In this document: in pieces, positions 1-9,061 of the stretch
Layout: each line of letters starts with the position of its first letter
How positions within the stretch are numbered: position 1 is the first letter of the stretch
From: Pantoea rwandensis
Lineage (GTDB): Bacteria > Pseudomonadota > Gammaproteobacteria > Enterobacterales > Enterobacteriaceae
Direction: 5' to 3'
Length of the DNA stretch: 48,498 bases
Assembly (NCBI RefSeq): GCF_002095475.1
Contig: NZ_MLFR01000037.1
Span: 1-48,498 of the forward strand
The notes under the pieces: generated by a model
Told to the model about the DNA's origin: nothing
The model's database searches: none
The model's input: only the letters and a program-made list of their open reading frames with translations
Made by a program: the position numbers and the translations under genes

Positions 1-113
1 TTCGGTCGCCATAAATGGCGTCCCTACGTTGTTCGGTGCGGTTTTCGGTCACCATAAATGGCGTCCCTACGTTGTTCGGTGCGGTTTTCGTAGGGTGCGC
101 ATTTATGCGCACC
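1..113. repeat. Tandem REP-like palindromes
   Basis: A 43-bp unit occurs twice in tandem (1-43 and 44-86) with essentially one substitution. Each unit holds an imperfect palindrome built on GGTCGCCAT and ATGGCGTCC arms, followed by a shared spacer. Directly after it lies a perfect 9-bp inverted repeat, GGTGCGCAT (94-102) with ATGCGCACC (105-113), loop TT. This is the look of extragenic REP-type palindromes. They sit just upstream of the permease gene at 148, and the window opens inside the array, so the full unit number is unknown. Confidence 0.75.
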
Positions 114-147
114 TGGCTCAGTATCCACAAAATAATAAGGAAGCAAC

Positions 148-1539
148 ATGAGTGTCGTCATTGCCCTCGCTGCGCTTGGGTTGCTGATGTTGGCCGCATA
201 TCGCGGCTATAGCGTAATCCTGTTTGCCCCGATCGCCGCGCTGTTAGCGGTATTACTCACCGAACCGGCAGCGGTTGCGCCCGTGTTCAGTGGTCTGTTT
301 ATGGAAAAGATGGTGGGCTTTGTGAAGCTCTACTTCCCGGTCTTCCTGCTCGGGGCCATCTTTGGCAAGTTGATTGAACTCTCAGGATTCTCACGTTCCA
401 TCGTCACGGCGGCGATTGCATTACTGGGCCGTCGCCACGCCATCCCAGTGATTGTGCTGGTGTGTGCATTGCTGACTTATGGCGGGGTCTCGCTGTTTGT
501 GGTGGCGTTTGCGGTCTACCCTTTTGCTGCCGAACTGTTCCGTCAAAGCAACATTCCCAAGCGTTTGATCCCCGCTACAGTCGCATTGGGCGCGTTCTCC
601 TTCACCATGGATGCGCTTCCCGGTACGCCGCAGATTCAAAACATTATTCCCGGCAGTTTCTTCGGTACTAACGCCTGGGCGGCGCCATGGTTGGGGTTGA
701 TCGGTTCACTGTTCATTATTGTGGTTGGCTTAGCTTGGCTGGATCGTCAACGCCGTAAGGCGCAAGCCAACAACGAGCAGTACGGTACCAACCTGAAGAA
801 TGAGCCGGAAACCGCTGAGAATGTGCAACTGCCGCATCCGGCGATTGCCATTCTACCGCTGATTTTGGTAGGGGTTCTCAATCTCTGTTTCACCTATTGG
901 ATTCCTGCCTGGTACGGTGCGCACAGCAGTGTCACGCTGCCTGGCAATCCCACGCCAATTGTTACTGATATCGTCAAAAGCACTGCGATTTGGGCCGTGC
1001 AGGCCGCATTGCTGAGCGGCATTCTGGTGGTGTTGATCTTCGGCTGGCGCAATATTCGTGGACGACTGGCGGAAGGTAGCCGCACCGCGGTGGCGGGTGC
1101 ACTGCTGGCGGCCATGAATACCGCATCTGAATATGGATTTGGCGCAGTGATCGCGGCGCTGCCGGGCTTTGTGGTGCTGTCTGGCGTGTTGCAGGCGATC
1201 CCAAATCCGCTGCTGAATGAAGCGATTAGCATCACGGTGTTGGCGGGGATCACCGGTTCGGCTTCAGGCGGCATGAGTATCGCGCTGGCAGCAATGGCCG
1301 AACACTTTATCGAGGCGGCGCAGGCGACAGGCATTCCGATGGAAGTGCTGCATCGCGTCGCGGCCATGGCCAGTGGGGGGATGGACACGCTGCCACACAA
1401 TGGCGCTGTCATCACGCTGTTAGCGATCACCGGTTTAAGCCACAAAGAGGCGTATGGCGGCATATTCGCCATTACCATTATTAAAAGTCTGGCGGTGCTG
1501 TTTGTGATTGGGGTGTTCTACCTCACCGGCATTGTCTAA
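148..1539 (+). CDS. GntP-family permease, probable D-beta-hydroxybutyrate transporter
   Basis: A 463-residue integral membrane protein with about a dozen hydrophobic segments and a hydrophilic loop near residues 195-230, the usual size for the GntP/ArsB-like gluconate:H+ symporter family. The start is well supported: AAGGAAG lies just before the ATG. The gene ends 14 bases before a 3-hydroxybutyrate dehydrogenase, and such permease-dehydrogenase pairs are used for uptake and oxidation of D-3-hydroxybutyrate in other proteobacteria. The substrate is therefore inferred from the neighbour; the sequence alone only supports a carboxylate transporter of the GntP type in the inner membrane. Confidence 0.85.
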   Translation: MSVVIALAALGLLMLAAYRGYSVILFAPIAALLAVLLTEPAAVAPVFSGLFMEKMVGFVKLYFPVFLLGAIFGKLIELSGFSRSIVTAAIALLGRRHAIPVIVLVCALLTYGGVSLFVVAFAVYPFAAELFRQSNIPKRLIPATVALGAFSFTMDALPGTPQIQNIIPGSFFGTNAWAAPWLGLIGSLFIIVVGLAWLDRQRRKAQANNEQYGTNLKNEPETAENVQLPHPAIAILPLILVGVLNLCFTYWIPAWYGAHSSVTLPGNPTPIVTDIVKSTAIWAVQAALLSGILVVLIFGWRNIRGRLAEGSRTAVAGALLAAMNTASEYGFGAVIAALPGFVVLSGVLQAIPNPLLNEAISITVLAGITGSASGGMSIALAAMAEHFIEAAQATGIPMEVLHRVAAMASGGMDTLPHNGAVITLLAITGLSHKEAYGGIFAITIIKSLAVLFVIGVFYLTGIV

Positions 1540-1553
1540 AGGAGGATGACGCA

Positions 1554-2324
1554 ATGCAATTAACAGGAAAAGTGGCTTTGGTCACCGGCTCAACCAGCGG
1601 CATTGGTTTAGGTATTGCGCAGCAGTTGGCGCAACAAGGCGCAACGGTGATTCTTAACGGCTTTGGTGACGTGGAGCAGGCTAAAGCGCTGATCGCCGCC
1701 ACCGGCGCGGAGGTGGATTACCACGCTGCGGATATGTCGGACCCCCAACAGATTGCCACGATGATCACCTGGATTGAGGAGACATACGGCGCGCTGGATA
1801 TTCTGGTGAATAATGCCGGGATTCAATACACCGCCCCGGTTGAGCAATTCCCGGTAGAAAGATGGGACGCTATTATCGCCATTAACTTGTCGTCGGTATT
1901 TCACACCAGTCGTGCCGCGTTGCCGGGCATGCAAGCACGCGGCTGGGGACGCATCATTAATATCGCTTCGGTACACGGTCTGGTGGCATCGAAAGAGAAA
2001 TCAGCCTATGTGGCGGCAAAACATGGTGTGGTGGGGCTAACTAAAGTGATCGCCTTGGAAAACGCGCAATCACCGATTACCTGTAATGCTATCTGTCCCG
2101 GTTGGGTACTGACGCCGCTGGTGCAGCAGCAAATCGACAAGCGCATTGCGGCGGGCGAAGACCCGGAAGCCGCGCGGCTGGCCCTGTTATCAGAGAAACA
2201 GCCCGCGCAAGCGTTTGTCACGCCAGAACAGCTGGGCGCACTGGTGCTGTTCCTGTGTAGTGAGGGCGGAGCACAGGTGCGCGGTGCTGCCTGGAATATG
2301 GATGGTGGATGGCTAGCGCAGTAA
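1554..2324 (+). CDS. bdhA: 3-hydroxybutyrate dehydrogenase (SDR)
   Basis: A 256-residue classical short-chain dehydrogenase, the usual BdhA length. Visible motifs: dinucleotide-binding TGSTSGIG at residues 11-18, NNAG at 86-89, catalytic Ser139, Tyr152 and Lys156, and a C-terminus ending MDGGWLAQ as is typical of D-beta-hydroxybutyrate dehydrogenases. It would oxidise D-3-hydroxybutyrate to acetoacetate with NAD+ in the cytoplasm. A strong AGGAGG ribosome site precedes the ATG, and it follows the GntP permease by 14 bases, so the two are almost certainly co-transcribed. No acetoacetate-activating enzyme is present here, so acetoacetate must be used elsewhere. Confidence 0.88.
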   Translation: MQLTGKVALVTGSTSGIGLGIAQQLAQQGATVILNGFGDVEQAKALIAATGAEVDYHAADMSDPQQIATMITWIEETYGALDILVNNAGIQYTAPVEQFPVERWDAIIAINLSSVFHTSRAALPGMQARGWGRIINIASVHGLVASKEKSAYVAAKHGVVGLTKVIALENAQSPITCNAICPGWVLTPLVQQQIDKRIAAGEDPEAARLALLSEKQPAQAFVTPEQLGALVLFLCSEGGAQVRGAAWNMDGGWLAQ

Positions 2325-2331
2325 TAAAAGT

Positions 2332-2715
2332 TTAGGCTAGCCAACGTTCGATCAATGCCATGGCATAGGGTTCTGAGCTGACTAACTGGTGTGAAATGCC
2401 GAATAGCTTGCGCATTTTCGCCAGTTGCTCACAGCGCTGGAGATCACTTTCGATGCTGATCATCCCCCGGCAGATTTGACTGAGTGTTTTACGATGTTCA
2501 ATCAGCCAGCGGCTGCGTAATTCTCGATCGGCATTGCTCTCTTCTGCACGCATGTGGTCATAGACCATCACAAAGGGCGTGCCCTGTTCCAACAGGTAAG
2601 TCATCTCCTCAATCCATTGTTGCGCATAGCCTGCACTAACAGCCTGTTGGTTGAGTGTCACCATCGGGAAACGGCTCACGTTGAGCACGGTAAAGGCAGT
2701 GGAAGTCGGTTGCAT
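2332..2715 (-). CDS. Conserved hypothetical protein, last gene of the efflux operon
   Basis: A 127-residue soluble protein that I do not recognise. It has no signal peptide or membrane segment, one hydrophobic stretch (TPFVMVYDHM), a charged middle rich in Arg and Glu, and two cysteines. It begins 18 bases after the HlyD-like gene on the same strand and is preceded by AAGGAGA, so it is translated and probably co-transcribed with the AaeXAB-like pump. Its 3' end faces bdhA with only seven bases between. It could be a small regulatory or accessory protein of the pump; nothing in the sequence shows its activity. Confidence 0.6.
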   Translation of the reverse strand: MQPTSTAFTVLNVSRFPMVTLNQQAVSAGYAQQWIEEMTYLLEQGTPFVMVYDHMRAEESNADRELRSRWLIEHRKTLSQICRGMISIESDLQRCEQLAKMRKLFGISHQLVSSEPYAMALIERWLA

Positions 2716-2733
2716 AACATCTCCTTGATATGA

Positions 2734-3654
2734 TTAAAGCCAGCGGGTGAGCAGCGAAGTGAGGCGACCTTGTGGTGTGCGATTGCCTATGACCGCGATG
2801 CTGCAACTCATGCCAGCGGTCAGTAATTGATTGTCAGGCAGCGCATCGAATTCAATACGCACCGGGATGCGTTGGGCCAGGCGAATCCAGCTGAAAGTAG
2901 CTTCCACACTGGGCAACCCTTGCGTATCTGATATTTGATTGCTGTCACTGATGCCGCGACCAAAGCTGGCGATATGGCCTGCAAGCATTGTCTCTTGCCC
3001 CATCAGGCGGATATGCACGCGATCGCCAATCTGCATGCGTTGCAATTTGGTCTCCTCGAAATAGCCGGTGACCCAGAAGCTGTGTGCATCCACCAACGCA
3101 ATATCCGGTGTGCCAGCCACGGCATAATCACCGGGCTGTAAGTGCAAATGGGTGACGTATCCATCAACTGGCGCGCGAATGGCGGCACGTTGCAGATTCA
3201 GGCGCGCCAGGGACAGCGCTGCCAGCGCCTGCTGTTGTTGCGCTTCTGCCACGAGTGCGGCTTCGCGCGCGCGCTGCCTATCCTCTGCCGCCATCAGGGC
3301 TCCCATTTGCTGGCGATGCTTCTCCTCCTCACGCTTTTGCAACAGCGTGGCGGTGGCTTCATTCAACTGTGCCTGAGCCGTGCTGACGGCGAGTTCGAAC
3401 CGGGCAGGGTCAATGTTGTAAAGCAATGCGCCTTTTGCCACATACTGGTTGTCTCCCACTGTGAGTTGGCTAACCGTGCCGGAGACTTCCGGTGCGATGC
3501 GAATGACCTGGGCACTGACTCGACCATCACGGGTCCACGGCGCCAGTACATACGCCCGCCACAACGTGACGGCCAGAAACAGCGCGATGCCCACCATCAG
3601 CAGGGTGAACAAAGCCTTGAGAGACGATTTCCAAGTAAACGCGTGATTAGACAT
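2734..3654 (-). CDS. HlyD/AaeA-like membrane fusion protein of an efflux pump
   Basis: A 306-residue periplasmic adaptor, close to E. coli AaeA (310 aa). One N-terminal membrane anchor (about residues 15-34) is followed by the family segment APWTRDGRVSA, the barrel-sandwich halves (IAPEVSGTVSQL near 52; AIRAPVDGYVTHL near 158) and an intervening alpha-helical hairpin rich in Gln, Glu and Ala. It would link an inner-membrane FUSC pump to the periplasm for export of aromatic acids or similar compounds. The start overlaps the end of the DUF1656 gene by eight bases, so translation is coupled. The substrate is unknown; p-hydroxybenzoate-type acids are a guess from AaeA. Confidence 0.88.
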   Translation of the reverse strand: MSNHAFTWKSSLKALFTLLMVGIALFLAVTLWRAYVLAPWTRDGRVSAQVIRIAPEVSGTVSQLTVGDNQYVAKGALLYNIDPARFELAVSTAQAQLNEATATLLQKREEEKHRQQMGALMAAEDRQRAREAALVAEAQQQQALAALSLARLNLQRAAIRAPVDGYVTHLHLQPGDYAVAGTPDIALVDAHSFWVTGYFEETKLQRMQIGDRVHIRLMGQETMLAGHIASFGRGISDSNQISDTQGLPSVEATFSWIRLAQRIPVRIEFDALPDNQLLTAGMSCSIAVIGNRTPQGRLTSLLTRWL

Positions 3655-3841
3655 AAAGAATCAGTACCGCCAAAAGAGTGAAAGAGAGAGAAAACTCCAC
3701 TAACGCCGGGTGCCAGACCCATCGCAAGATGCCGCTGCGCATCAGACACAGACGCAGCCCGATAAACAGCGGGTAGGTGATGCACAGGTAGATAAAAAAC
3801 GGTGGCAGATAGATACCCGCCAAAGAGACTTCACTGAGCAT
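3647..3841 (-). CDS. DUF1656 (AaeX-like) small membrane protein
   Basis: A 64-residue protein with two hydrophobic segments (about residues 8-30 and 43-63), matching the DUF1656/AaeX family in size and in the opening pattern ...EVSLAGIYLPPF. It overlaps the preceding FUSC gene by 11 bases and the following HlyD-like gene by 8, the arrangement of aaeXAB-type operons, although here the order is FUSC, DUF1656, HlyD. The role of AaeX proteins is not established. The tight overlaps make co-translation very likely. Confidence 0.85.
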   Translation of the reverse strand: MLSEVSLAGIYLPPFFIYLCITYPLFIGLRLCLMRSGILRWVWHPALVEFSLSFTLLAVLILYV

Positions 3842-5717
3842 CGGTTTCTCCTGCGGCCATCGCCTGCAGCAATTGGGCCGCTGAGGTTAAATGCGCTATC
3901 AGCGTGACGTTGTCACCACTGATCGCTAAGTTTCGAGCGGCACGCACCATATGTTTTGCCGCTAATGAGGGCTGCTGAGCACGACGTGTTATGCGCTGCT
4001 GCAAAAGGGTGATGAGGGTTTGCTGCTGGGAAGTCTGAATAGCATGAGGCAGCGCTAACCATGCACGGCCCAGATTCAATGCCACTAAACCTTGTTGCAG
4101 AGCCTGTTGCTGTTGCTGAGGCTGCGCGCGCAGTAACCCCACCAGCTGTGCCAGGCGATGTTGTTGATGCTGCTGCCAGCGCGTAGCTGAAACCTTTTTT
4201 CCTGACAGCAATGTGACCAGGTTATGGCGAATCTGTTTCTGGAGTCGCACAACTTGTCGCTCAGGCCGACGCGGCATGAGTTGAAACGCCAACAGCGTGG
4301 CTGCCGTGCCCAGCAACCACGCTAGCGACCAGTTAAGGAATTGTGCCGCGTCGTAGACCATCGGATTCGTGGCTGCCGTTAACGTGTTGAATCCAACCAA
4401 ATAGGCCAGCCCGCTCAGCATATGTTGCGGCATGCTGGTGGCATAAATGCCAGGCAACCAGAAAAGGCTTAGTACGATTAACAGCAGGGGCAAGCCGTTG
4501 ATCAACGGCAGCAACACAAAGGCGCAAATAAAGGCCATCGGTAGGGCAAACAGCGTCCCAAGCAAAAATTTTCGTGCGCCCGCGGCCGGTTGGGGGGCCG
4601 TAGAAAGCAGGGCAAAATAGGGTGCAATAACCAATAGCATAATGTCACCGTCTGACCAGCCACTGCCTATCCACAGCGCGGAGGCTGCCAGCAGGGTTAT
4701 CGCGGCACGCAGGCCATTACGCCAGGCTCCGCGCCAGTCACGATGAAAAGCGACAGGCGGCAACGATTGGCGAACCGGTACATGATCCAGACTGCTCAGC
4801 AGAGTGAGTACGCGCAGCAGGTTTTCCATCGGCAGGTGTTCATTCGGCGGCAATGTTTCTGCTTTGAGTGCGGCGCGCAACTGTACTTGTGCCGCAGGAA
4901 TATGACTGGGGCCTCGTTGAAGTAGGTCGTTATTCTGCTGCCAGCGTGCATGTTGAGTTGATGCCTGCATGGTGGCGTTCACCAACAGCAAATCCATCAC
5001 CTGGCGAATAATGGGCGTTTGTTGTGCCAGCAGAGGGGACTCTTGACGCGCAGCGGCCAGTAAATCATCCACGCCATACAGTTCAGCCAGCAACTGGCGT
5101 TGCAGGGGCGTGCGGTCATATTCGGCTTGTATTCGCGTAGTTTGCTGTGTCAGGTGCCATAGCTGCGAAGTAACCTTCCCGCTCAGACTTCGGCGACTAA
5201 ACAGGGCGCTAACCAGTCCCAATGAAATGACACCCAATGCTACGGTAGAAGCGCGTCCGACAGCATGTTCAAACGCCAATTCAGGGTGTTGCATGGCACC
5301 AAGTGTTGCCAACCCAATGGTGTAACCGGCGACGGCGGCGCCAGAGGCACGGAAATGACGCAACACGCTCATCGCCATTACGCATGCCCCCAACCAGAGG
5401 CTATCTGCGATAGCAAACAACCACGGTTGCTGGGTGAAAGCCGCCATTAAAGCCAGTGCAACCACCATCCCCATTAACGTGCCAATCAATCGCCATTTTC
5501 CCTTGCCTAATACCGCACCTTGAACGGGGTTCAGCACCAGCAGAACCGTTGAAGCCGCCGAGTAGGGCATATCCAGTTCCAGCCAATAGGCGGCTACCAA
5601 GGCGAGATTAGCCGCCAGCAGCGCCCGCAGGATATAGGTGGCACGCGGTGAAGTAATATCGCAGTATTTAATGCAGGTCAGAAATGTATTAGCCGGGAAA
5701 GATAGCGCTCCGTTCAT
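3831..5717 (-). CDS. FUSC-family inner-membrane efflux protein (AaeB-like)
   Basis: A 628-residue protein with the FUSC architecture: an N-terminal block of about five to six membrane helices (residues about 25-180), a cytoplasmic domain of about 170 residues, a second helix block (about 345-470) and a Gln-rich C-terminal cytoplasmic tail with a run QPQQQQQ. This is the pump component of aromatic-acid efflux systems and would work with the DUF1656 and HlyD-like proteins encoded next. It is the first gene of the minus-strand operon. A LysR regulator lies 112 bases upstream on the same strand and is the natural candidate controller. Confidence 0.87.
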   Translation of the reverse strand: MNGALSFPANTFLTCIKYCDITSPRATYILRALLAANLALVAAYWLELDMPYSAASTVLLVLNPVQGAVLGKGKWRLIGTLMGMVVALALMAAFTQQPWLFAIADSLWLGACVMAMSVLRHFRASGAAVAGYTIGLATLGAMQHPELAFEHAVGRASTVALGVISLGLVSALFSRRSLSGKVTSQLWHLTQQTTRIQAEYDRTPLQRQLLAELYGVDDLLAAARQESPLLAQQTPIIRQVMDLLLVNATMQASTQHARWQQNNDLLQRGPSHIPAAQVQLRAALKAETLPPNEHLPMENLLRVLTLLSSLDHVPVRQSLPPVAFHRDWRGAWRNGLRAAITLLAASALWIGSGWSDGDIMLLVIAPYFALLSTAPQPAAGARKFLLGTLFALPMAFICAFVLLPLINGLPLLLIVLSLFWLPGIYATSMPQHMLSGLAYLVGFNTLTAATNPMVYDAAQFLNWSLAWLLGTAATLLAFQLMPRRPERQVVRLQKQIRHNLVTLLSGKKVSATRWQQHQQHRLAQLVGLLRAQPQQQQQALQQGLVALNLGRAWLALPHAIQTSQQQTLITLLQQRITRRAQQPSLAAKHMVRAARNLAISGDNVTLIAHLTSAAQLLQAMAAGETDAQ

Positions 5718-5794
5718 CGGCTTCCCTAAGTCAGTGAGAGTGAAGACTCAATGTAGAGAAGCGTCACGGTGCATAAAAGTGAGCTTTTTCGAAT

Positions 5795-5821
5795 CTATCC
5801 GTGCGCTAAACGCACGGATAG
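5795..5821. other. Stem-loop between LysR gene and efflux operon
   Basis: A perfect 11-bp inverted repeat, CTATCCGTGCG with CGCACGGATAG, loop CTAAA. It lies just after the LysR stop and before the FUSC gene. On the minus strand it is followed by ATTCGAAAAAG rather than a T run, so it is not a classical intrinsic terminator. It may attenuate read-through from the regulator or be an isolated REP-like palindrome. Confidence 0.55.
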
Positions 5822-5829
5822 GGGGGCCG

Positions 5830-6735
5830 TTATTCATCCTCGTTGCAAAGTTGCCTGATGGTTTGGCGTAACCAGCGGTGTGCCGCATCTTGCTGAAAGC
5901 GTGGATGCCAGGCCTGAGTCAGGGGTACGGTTTCGAGAGGGATAGGTAACTCAAACAAACGTACACGAAGTCCAGCGGCCAATGCGCTACGCGCAAGATG
6001 TTCGGGCATTGGGAGTAGCAAATTAGAATCCAGTAGGGCGAAAATAGCACTGTAAGGGGTGGCGACAATCAGAGAAACCTGACGTCGCAGGCCCAATTCG
6101 CCTAAAACACGGTCTATGGGACCACTGTCTTTACCACGCCTTGATATGCTGATGTGCCCCCACTGCGCGAGTTGCTCAGGTGTGATGTCCAGAGAAAAAA
6201 TCGGATGTTCTTCCCGCGCCATCCCCACAAACCGGGTGGTAAACAGCGGCTGTACACGAATCTCTGGCCCTAGCTGGCGAGCCGCACTGATGAGAAGATC
6301 AATACGACCACTGCGCAGCATCTCAACATCGACATCGTCCTCTTCCGGTGCAAAGTGAAGCGTTGCACGCGGCATGGCTTTTGCCATCTCATCGAGAAGA
6401 CGTCCCGAGTAAAGCCCGACAAAAGTATCATTGGCGCGGACATTAAAACGACGCGTCACTTCCTGTAATTGCACATGTTCACCCGGCGTGAGGACCTGTG
6501 TTGCTTGTTCTACAGCACTTCGTACCTGGTCACGTAAAGCCAGTGCGCGCGGCGTTGGCACCAATTTGCGGCCAGCCTGAACGAACACCGGATCACCCAG
6601 GGTCTCTCGAATCCTTCCCAATGTGCGGCTCATTGCCGGTGCACTGAGATTCATCCGTCGCGCTGCTGCGGCGACGCTGCCCTCTTCCAGCAGAATATCC
6701 AATGCCAGTAGCAGATTCAGGTCAGGGTATTTCAT
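5830..6735 (-). CDS. LysR-family transcriptional regulator
   Basis: A 301-residue LysR protein. The ATG at 6735 is chosen over one nine codons upstream because CGGAGG sits seven bases before it and the protein then opens MKYPDLNLLLALD, the usual LysR start. The N-terminal winged helix (about residues 5-65, AAARRMNLSAPAMSRTLGRI) belongs to the NodD/LeuO-like branch, with PVFVQAGRKLVPTPRA after it; the rest is the substrate-binding domain. It lies upstream of the efflux operon on the same strand, so it may control the pump, and it diverges from the siderophore receptor at 6925. Confidence 0.85.
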   Translation of the reverse strand: MKYPDLNLLLALDILLEEGSVAAAARRMNLSAPAMSRTLGRIRETLGDPVFVQAGRKLVPTPRALALRDQVRSAVEQATQVLTPGEHVQLQEVTRRFNVRANDTFVGLYSGRLLDEMAKAMPRATLHFAPEEDDVDVEMLRSGRIDLLISAARQLGPEIRVQPLFTTRFVGMAREEHPIFSLDITPEQLAQWGHISISRRGKDSGPIDRVLGELGLRRQVSLIVATPYSAIFALLDSNLLLPMPEHLARSALAAGLRVRLFELPIPLETVPLTQAWHPRFQQDAAHRWLRQTIRQLCNEDE

Positions 6736-6860
6736 GGCAGCCTCCGGGCAGGAAAACGGCATCCTAGCGCGATCGCGTTAGCGTTAACAATCATCATCGA
6801 TACGTGCGTTTAACGCATTCATAAAGTGACTGTCACGGCATTTACCGGTTACAACAGACA

Positions 6861-6879
6861 AATGAAAATGATTCTCGTT
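6861..6879 (+). promoter_or_regulatory. Fur box upstream of siderophore receptor
   Basis: AATGAAAATGATTCTCGTT fits the Fur consensus well (core TGAAAATGATTCTCG against TGATAATGATTATCA). It ends 45 bases before the preferred receptor start, where promoter overlap is expected, and supports iron-repressed transcription of the gene that follows. Confidence 0.75.
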
Positions 6880-6924
6880 TGAATGCAGAATTTATCACAC
6901 TATTCGCTACCAACCGGGAAGAAA

Positions 6925-9054
6925 ATGAAACAAAACTGGGACTTATCACGTCATGTGCCACTCGCTACGATACTGCTTGTTTCGTCAACCCTGGCAAGGG
7001 CTGAGGAACAAACACTGACGGTAGAGGGGACTCCCTCGTTAGGTGATACCACTGAACAGACCGCTTCCTACACCACGGGTGAGACCCGTGCGGCAACGGG
7101 ACTTACGCTTTCTCCGCAAGAGACGCCGCAGTCCGTTTCGGTGCTCACCCGGCAACGGATGGATGACCAGCAATTGACCAGTGTGCAATCGGCGCTGGAA
7201 GCCACAACCGGCATTACCTCGCGGACGCTCGACAGTGAACGCGTCGATTTTTATTCACGCGGCTTCAGTATCGATAGCTTTCAGTTTGACGGTGTACCCA
7301 CCAGCTTTGTTAATGGCGCGAGTTTTCTCGATACCGCGTTCTATGACCGTATCGAAGTGGTGCGGGGTGCAACCGGGCTATTAACCGGGGCTGGCAATCC
7401 TGGCGCTTCAGTGAATTTAGTGCGCAAACGACCCAGCGAGGTGTTTCAGGCACATACCACATTGAGTGCGGGTTCCTGGGATAACTACCGCGCCATGGCG
7501 GATGTTTCTGTTCCACTAACGGAAGACGGGCGTGTGCGGGCGCGTGTCGTCGGCAGCTATCAGGATCGACACAGCTGGCTGGATCGTTATCAACAGAAGA
7601 AGCAGGCGCTGTATGCGGTAATAGATGCGGATTTAAGCGACGATACGACGCTCAGTGTCGGCTATGATGCACAAATCATTCAGCCCAAAGGCACCACCTG
7701 GGGCGGCGTGCCGCGCTGGTACAGTGACGGTTCAGAAACGCACTGGTCACGTTCCGTTAATTCGGCGGCTAACTGGAGCCATTGGAATAATACCCTGCGC
7801 ACGGCCTTTGCCAGCCTGGAACATAATTTTGATAACGGCTGGAATCTCAAAACTCACTTTAGTCAGCAACGCACAGAGTCTGACGCAAAGCTATTTTCCT
7901 CTCTGGGTTATCCTGACCGCAACAGTGGCGAAGGGCTGATTCCCATCGCGTTAGCCAGTCGTGCTTCGTCCCGGCAGAACAGTCTCGATGTGCAGACCAG
8001 CGGACCCTTTAGCCTGCTTGGGCGGGAACATGAAATGGTGATGGGACTGATGCTATCGAAACGCATCAGTGATGAGTACAGCAGTGGTTTTGTGTATCCG
8101 AGTAGTCCGTTAGGGAGTATTTATCAGTGGAACGGCGACTATCCGTAGCCGGATTTCAGCCTGGCAAATTGGACAAGAACACACACTGAAATCACTCAGC
8201 GTGGATTTTACAGCGCACTGCGCTTGTCATTGGCTGACCCGCTTAAGCTGATTGTCGGATCACGTGTTAGCCAGTATAAAATCAACCAGAGTGACGGCAG
8301 TACAGATTTTAATTATGAAAAGAAATCCGCGCTTTCACCCTACGCCGGACTGATTTTCGCGCTGAATCCCACGTATTCGCTCTACACCAGCTACACCACG
8401 ATTTTCAATCCGCAAACCTACCGTGACCGTAATAACCAAGTGCTGAAACCTACCCGTGGTAATAATCGCGAAATCGGGATAAAAGGGCGCTATTTCGACG
8501 GGCGATTCAATGCGTCGTTAGCCTTGTTTGATGCTCATCTCAATAATGTTGCCACGTTGGATAACGGCTATTTGTTGCCAGATGGCAGTCAGGCTTATAA
8601 GGCCAGCAATGGCACGGTTTCAAAAGGTATCGAAGTCGATTTGCAGGGCGAGCTGTCGCCGGGTTGGAATCTTTCCTTGGGGGTGGCGAACTTTGCTGCC
8701 GCTGACAGCGACGGTTCGCGTTTAAATCCACAGTTACCCCGCACCACTGCAAGGTTGTTCACGACATGGCAACTTCCTGGCCGTTTTGATGCCCTGACGA
8801 TAGGGGCGGGTGCCAATTGGCAGAGTAGTAGCTGGTTGGCCGCCACCAGCCCTTCGGGCAGCACACGTGCGACACAGAAGTCTTATACGGTGGCTTCGTT
8901 GATGGCGCGTTATGCTTTAACGTCACAAGCGGATATCACCGTTAACATCAACAATCTCTTTGATCAGCGCTACACGGTGATGAACGGTTTCTATAACCAA
9001 GTATTGTATGGGGAACCGCGTAACGTGGTGCTGACGGTGGATTATCGTTTTTAG
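6925..9054 (+). pseudogene. TonB-dependent siderophore receptor interrupted by an in-frame amber codon
   Basis: A single reading frame of 710 codons encodes a complete outer-membrane siderophore receptor, but one TAG (8146-8148, codon 408) interrupts it; the frame is the same on both sides. Before the stop: signal peptide (MKQNWDLSRHVPLATILL...ARA), TonB box-like QTLTVEG, and the plug with ETPQSVSVLT and GAGNPGASVNLVRKRP. After it: the second half of the barrel, ending NVVLTVDYRF with the required terminal Phe. The local context DYP-stop-PDFS fits the frequent family motif YPEP, so a GAG to TAG change at one Glu is the simplest explanation. Start 6925 is preferred (GGGAAG before it, and the Fur box upstream) over 6883. 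It would import an iron chelate of the FpvA/FhuE/coprogen class if read through; as read it gives a truncated barrel. Confidence 0.88.
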
Positions 9055-9061
9055 CGGTTGT

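Noticed and set aside
1..113. CRISPR array
   Set aside because: The 43-bp units are contiguous tandem copies, without spacers of unique sequence, and no cas genes are present.
15..212. Small open frame at the left end
   Set aside because: It runs through REP-like palindromes and into the permease gene; no ribosome site or family resemblance.
148..1539. Gluconate permease
   Set aside because: Family membership alone would allow it, but the tight pairing with 3-hydroxybutyrate dehydrogenase and absence of gluconate kinase make a hydroxybutyrate permease more likely.
8146..8148. TAG as a pyrrolysine codon
   Set aside because: Siderophore receptors are not pyrrolysine proteins and no pyl genes are present; a Glu to stop change in the YPEP motif explains it.
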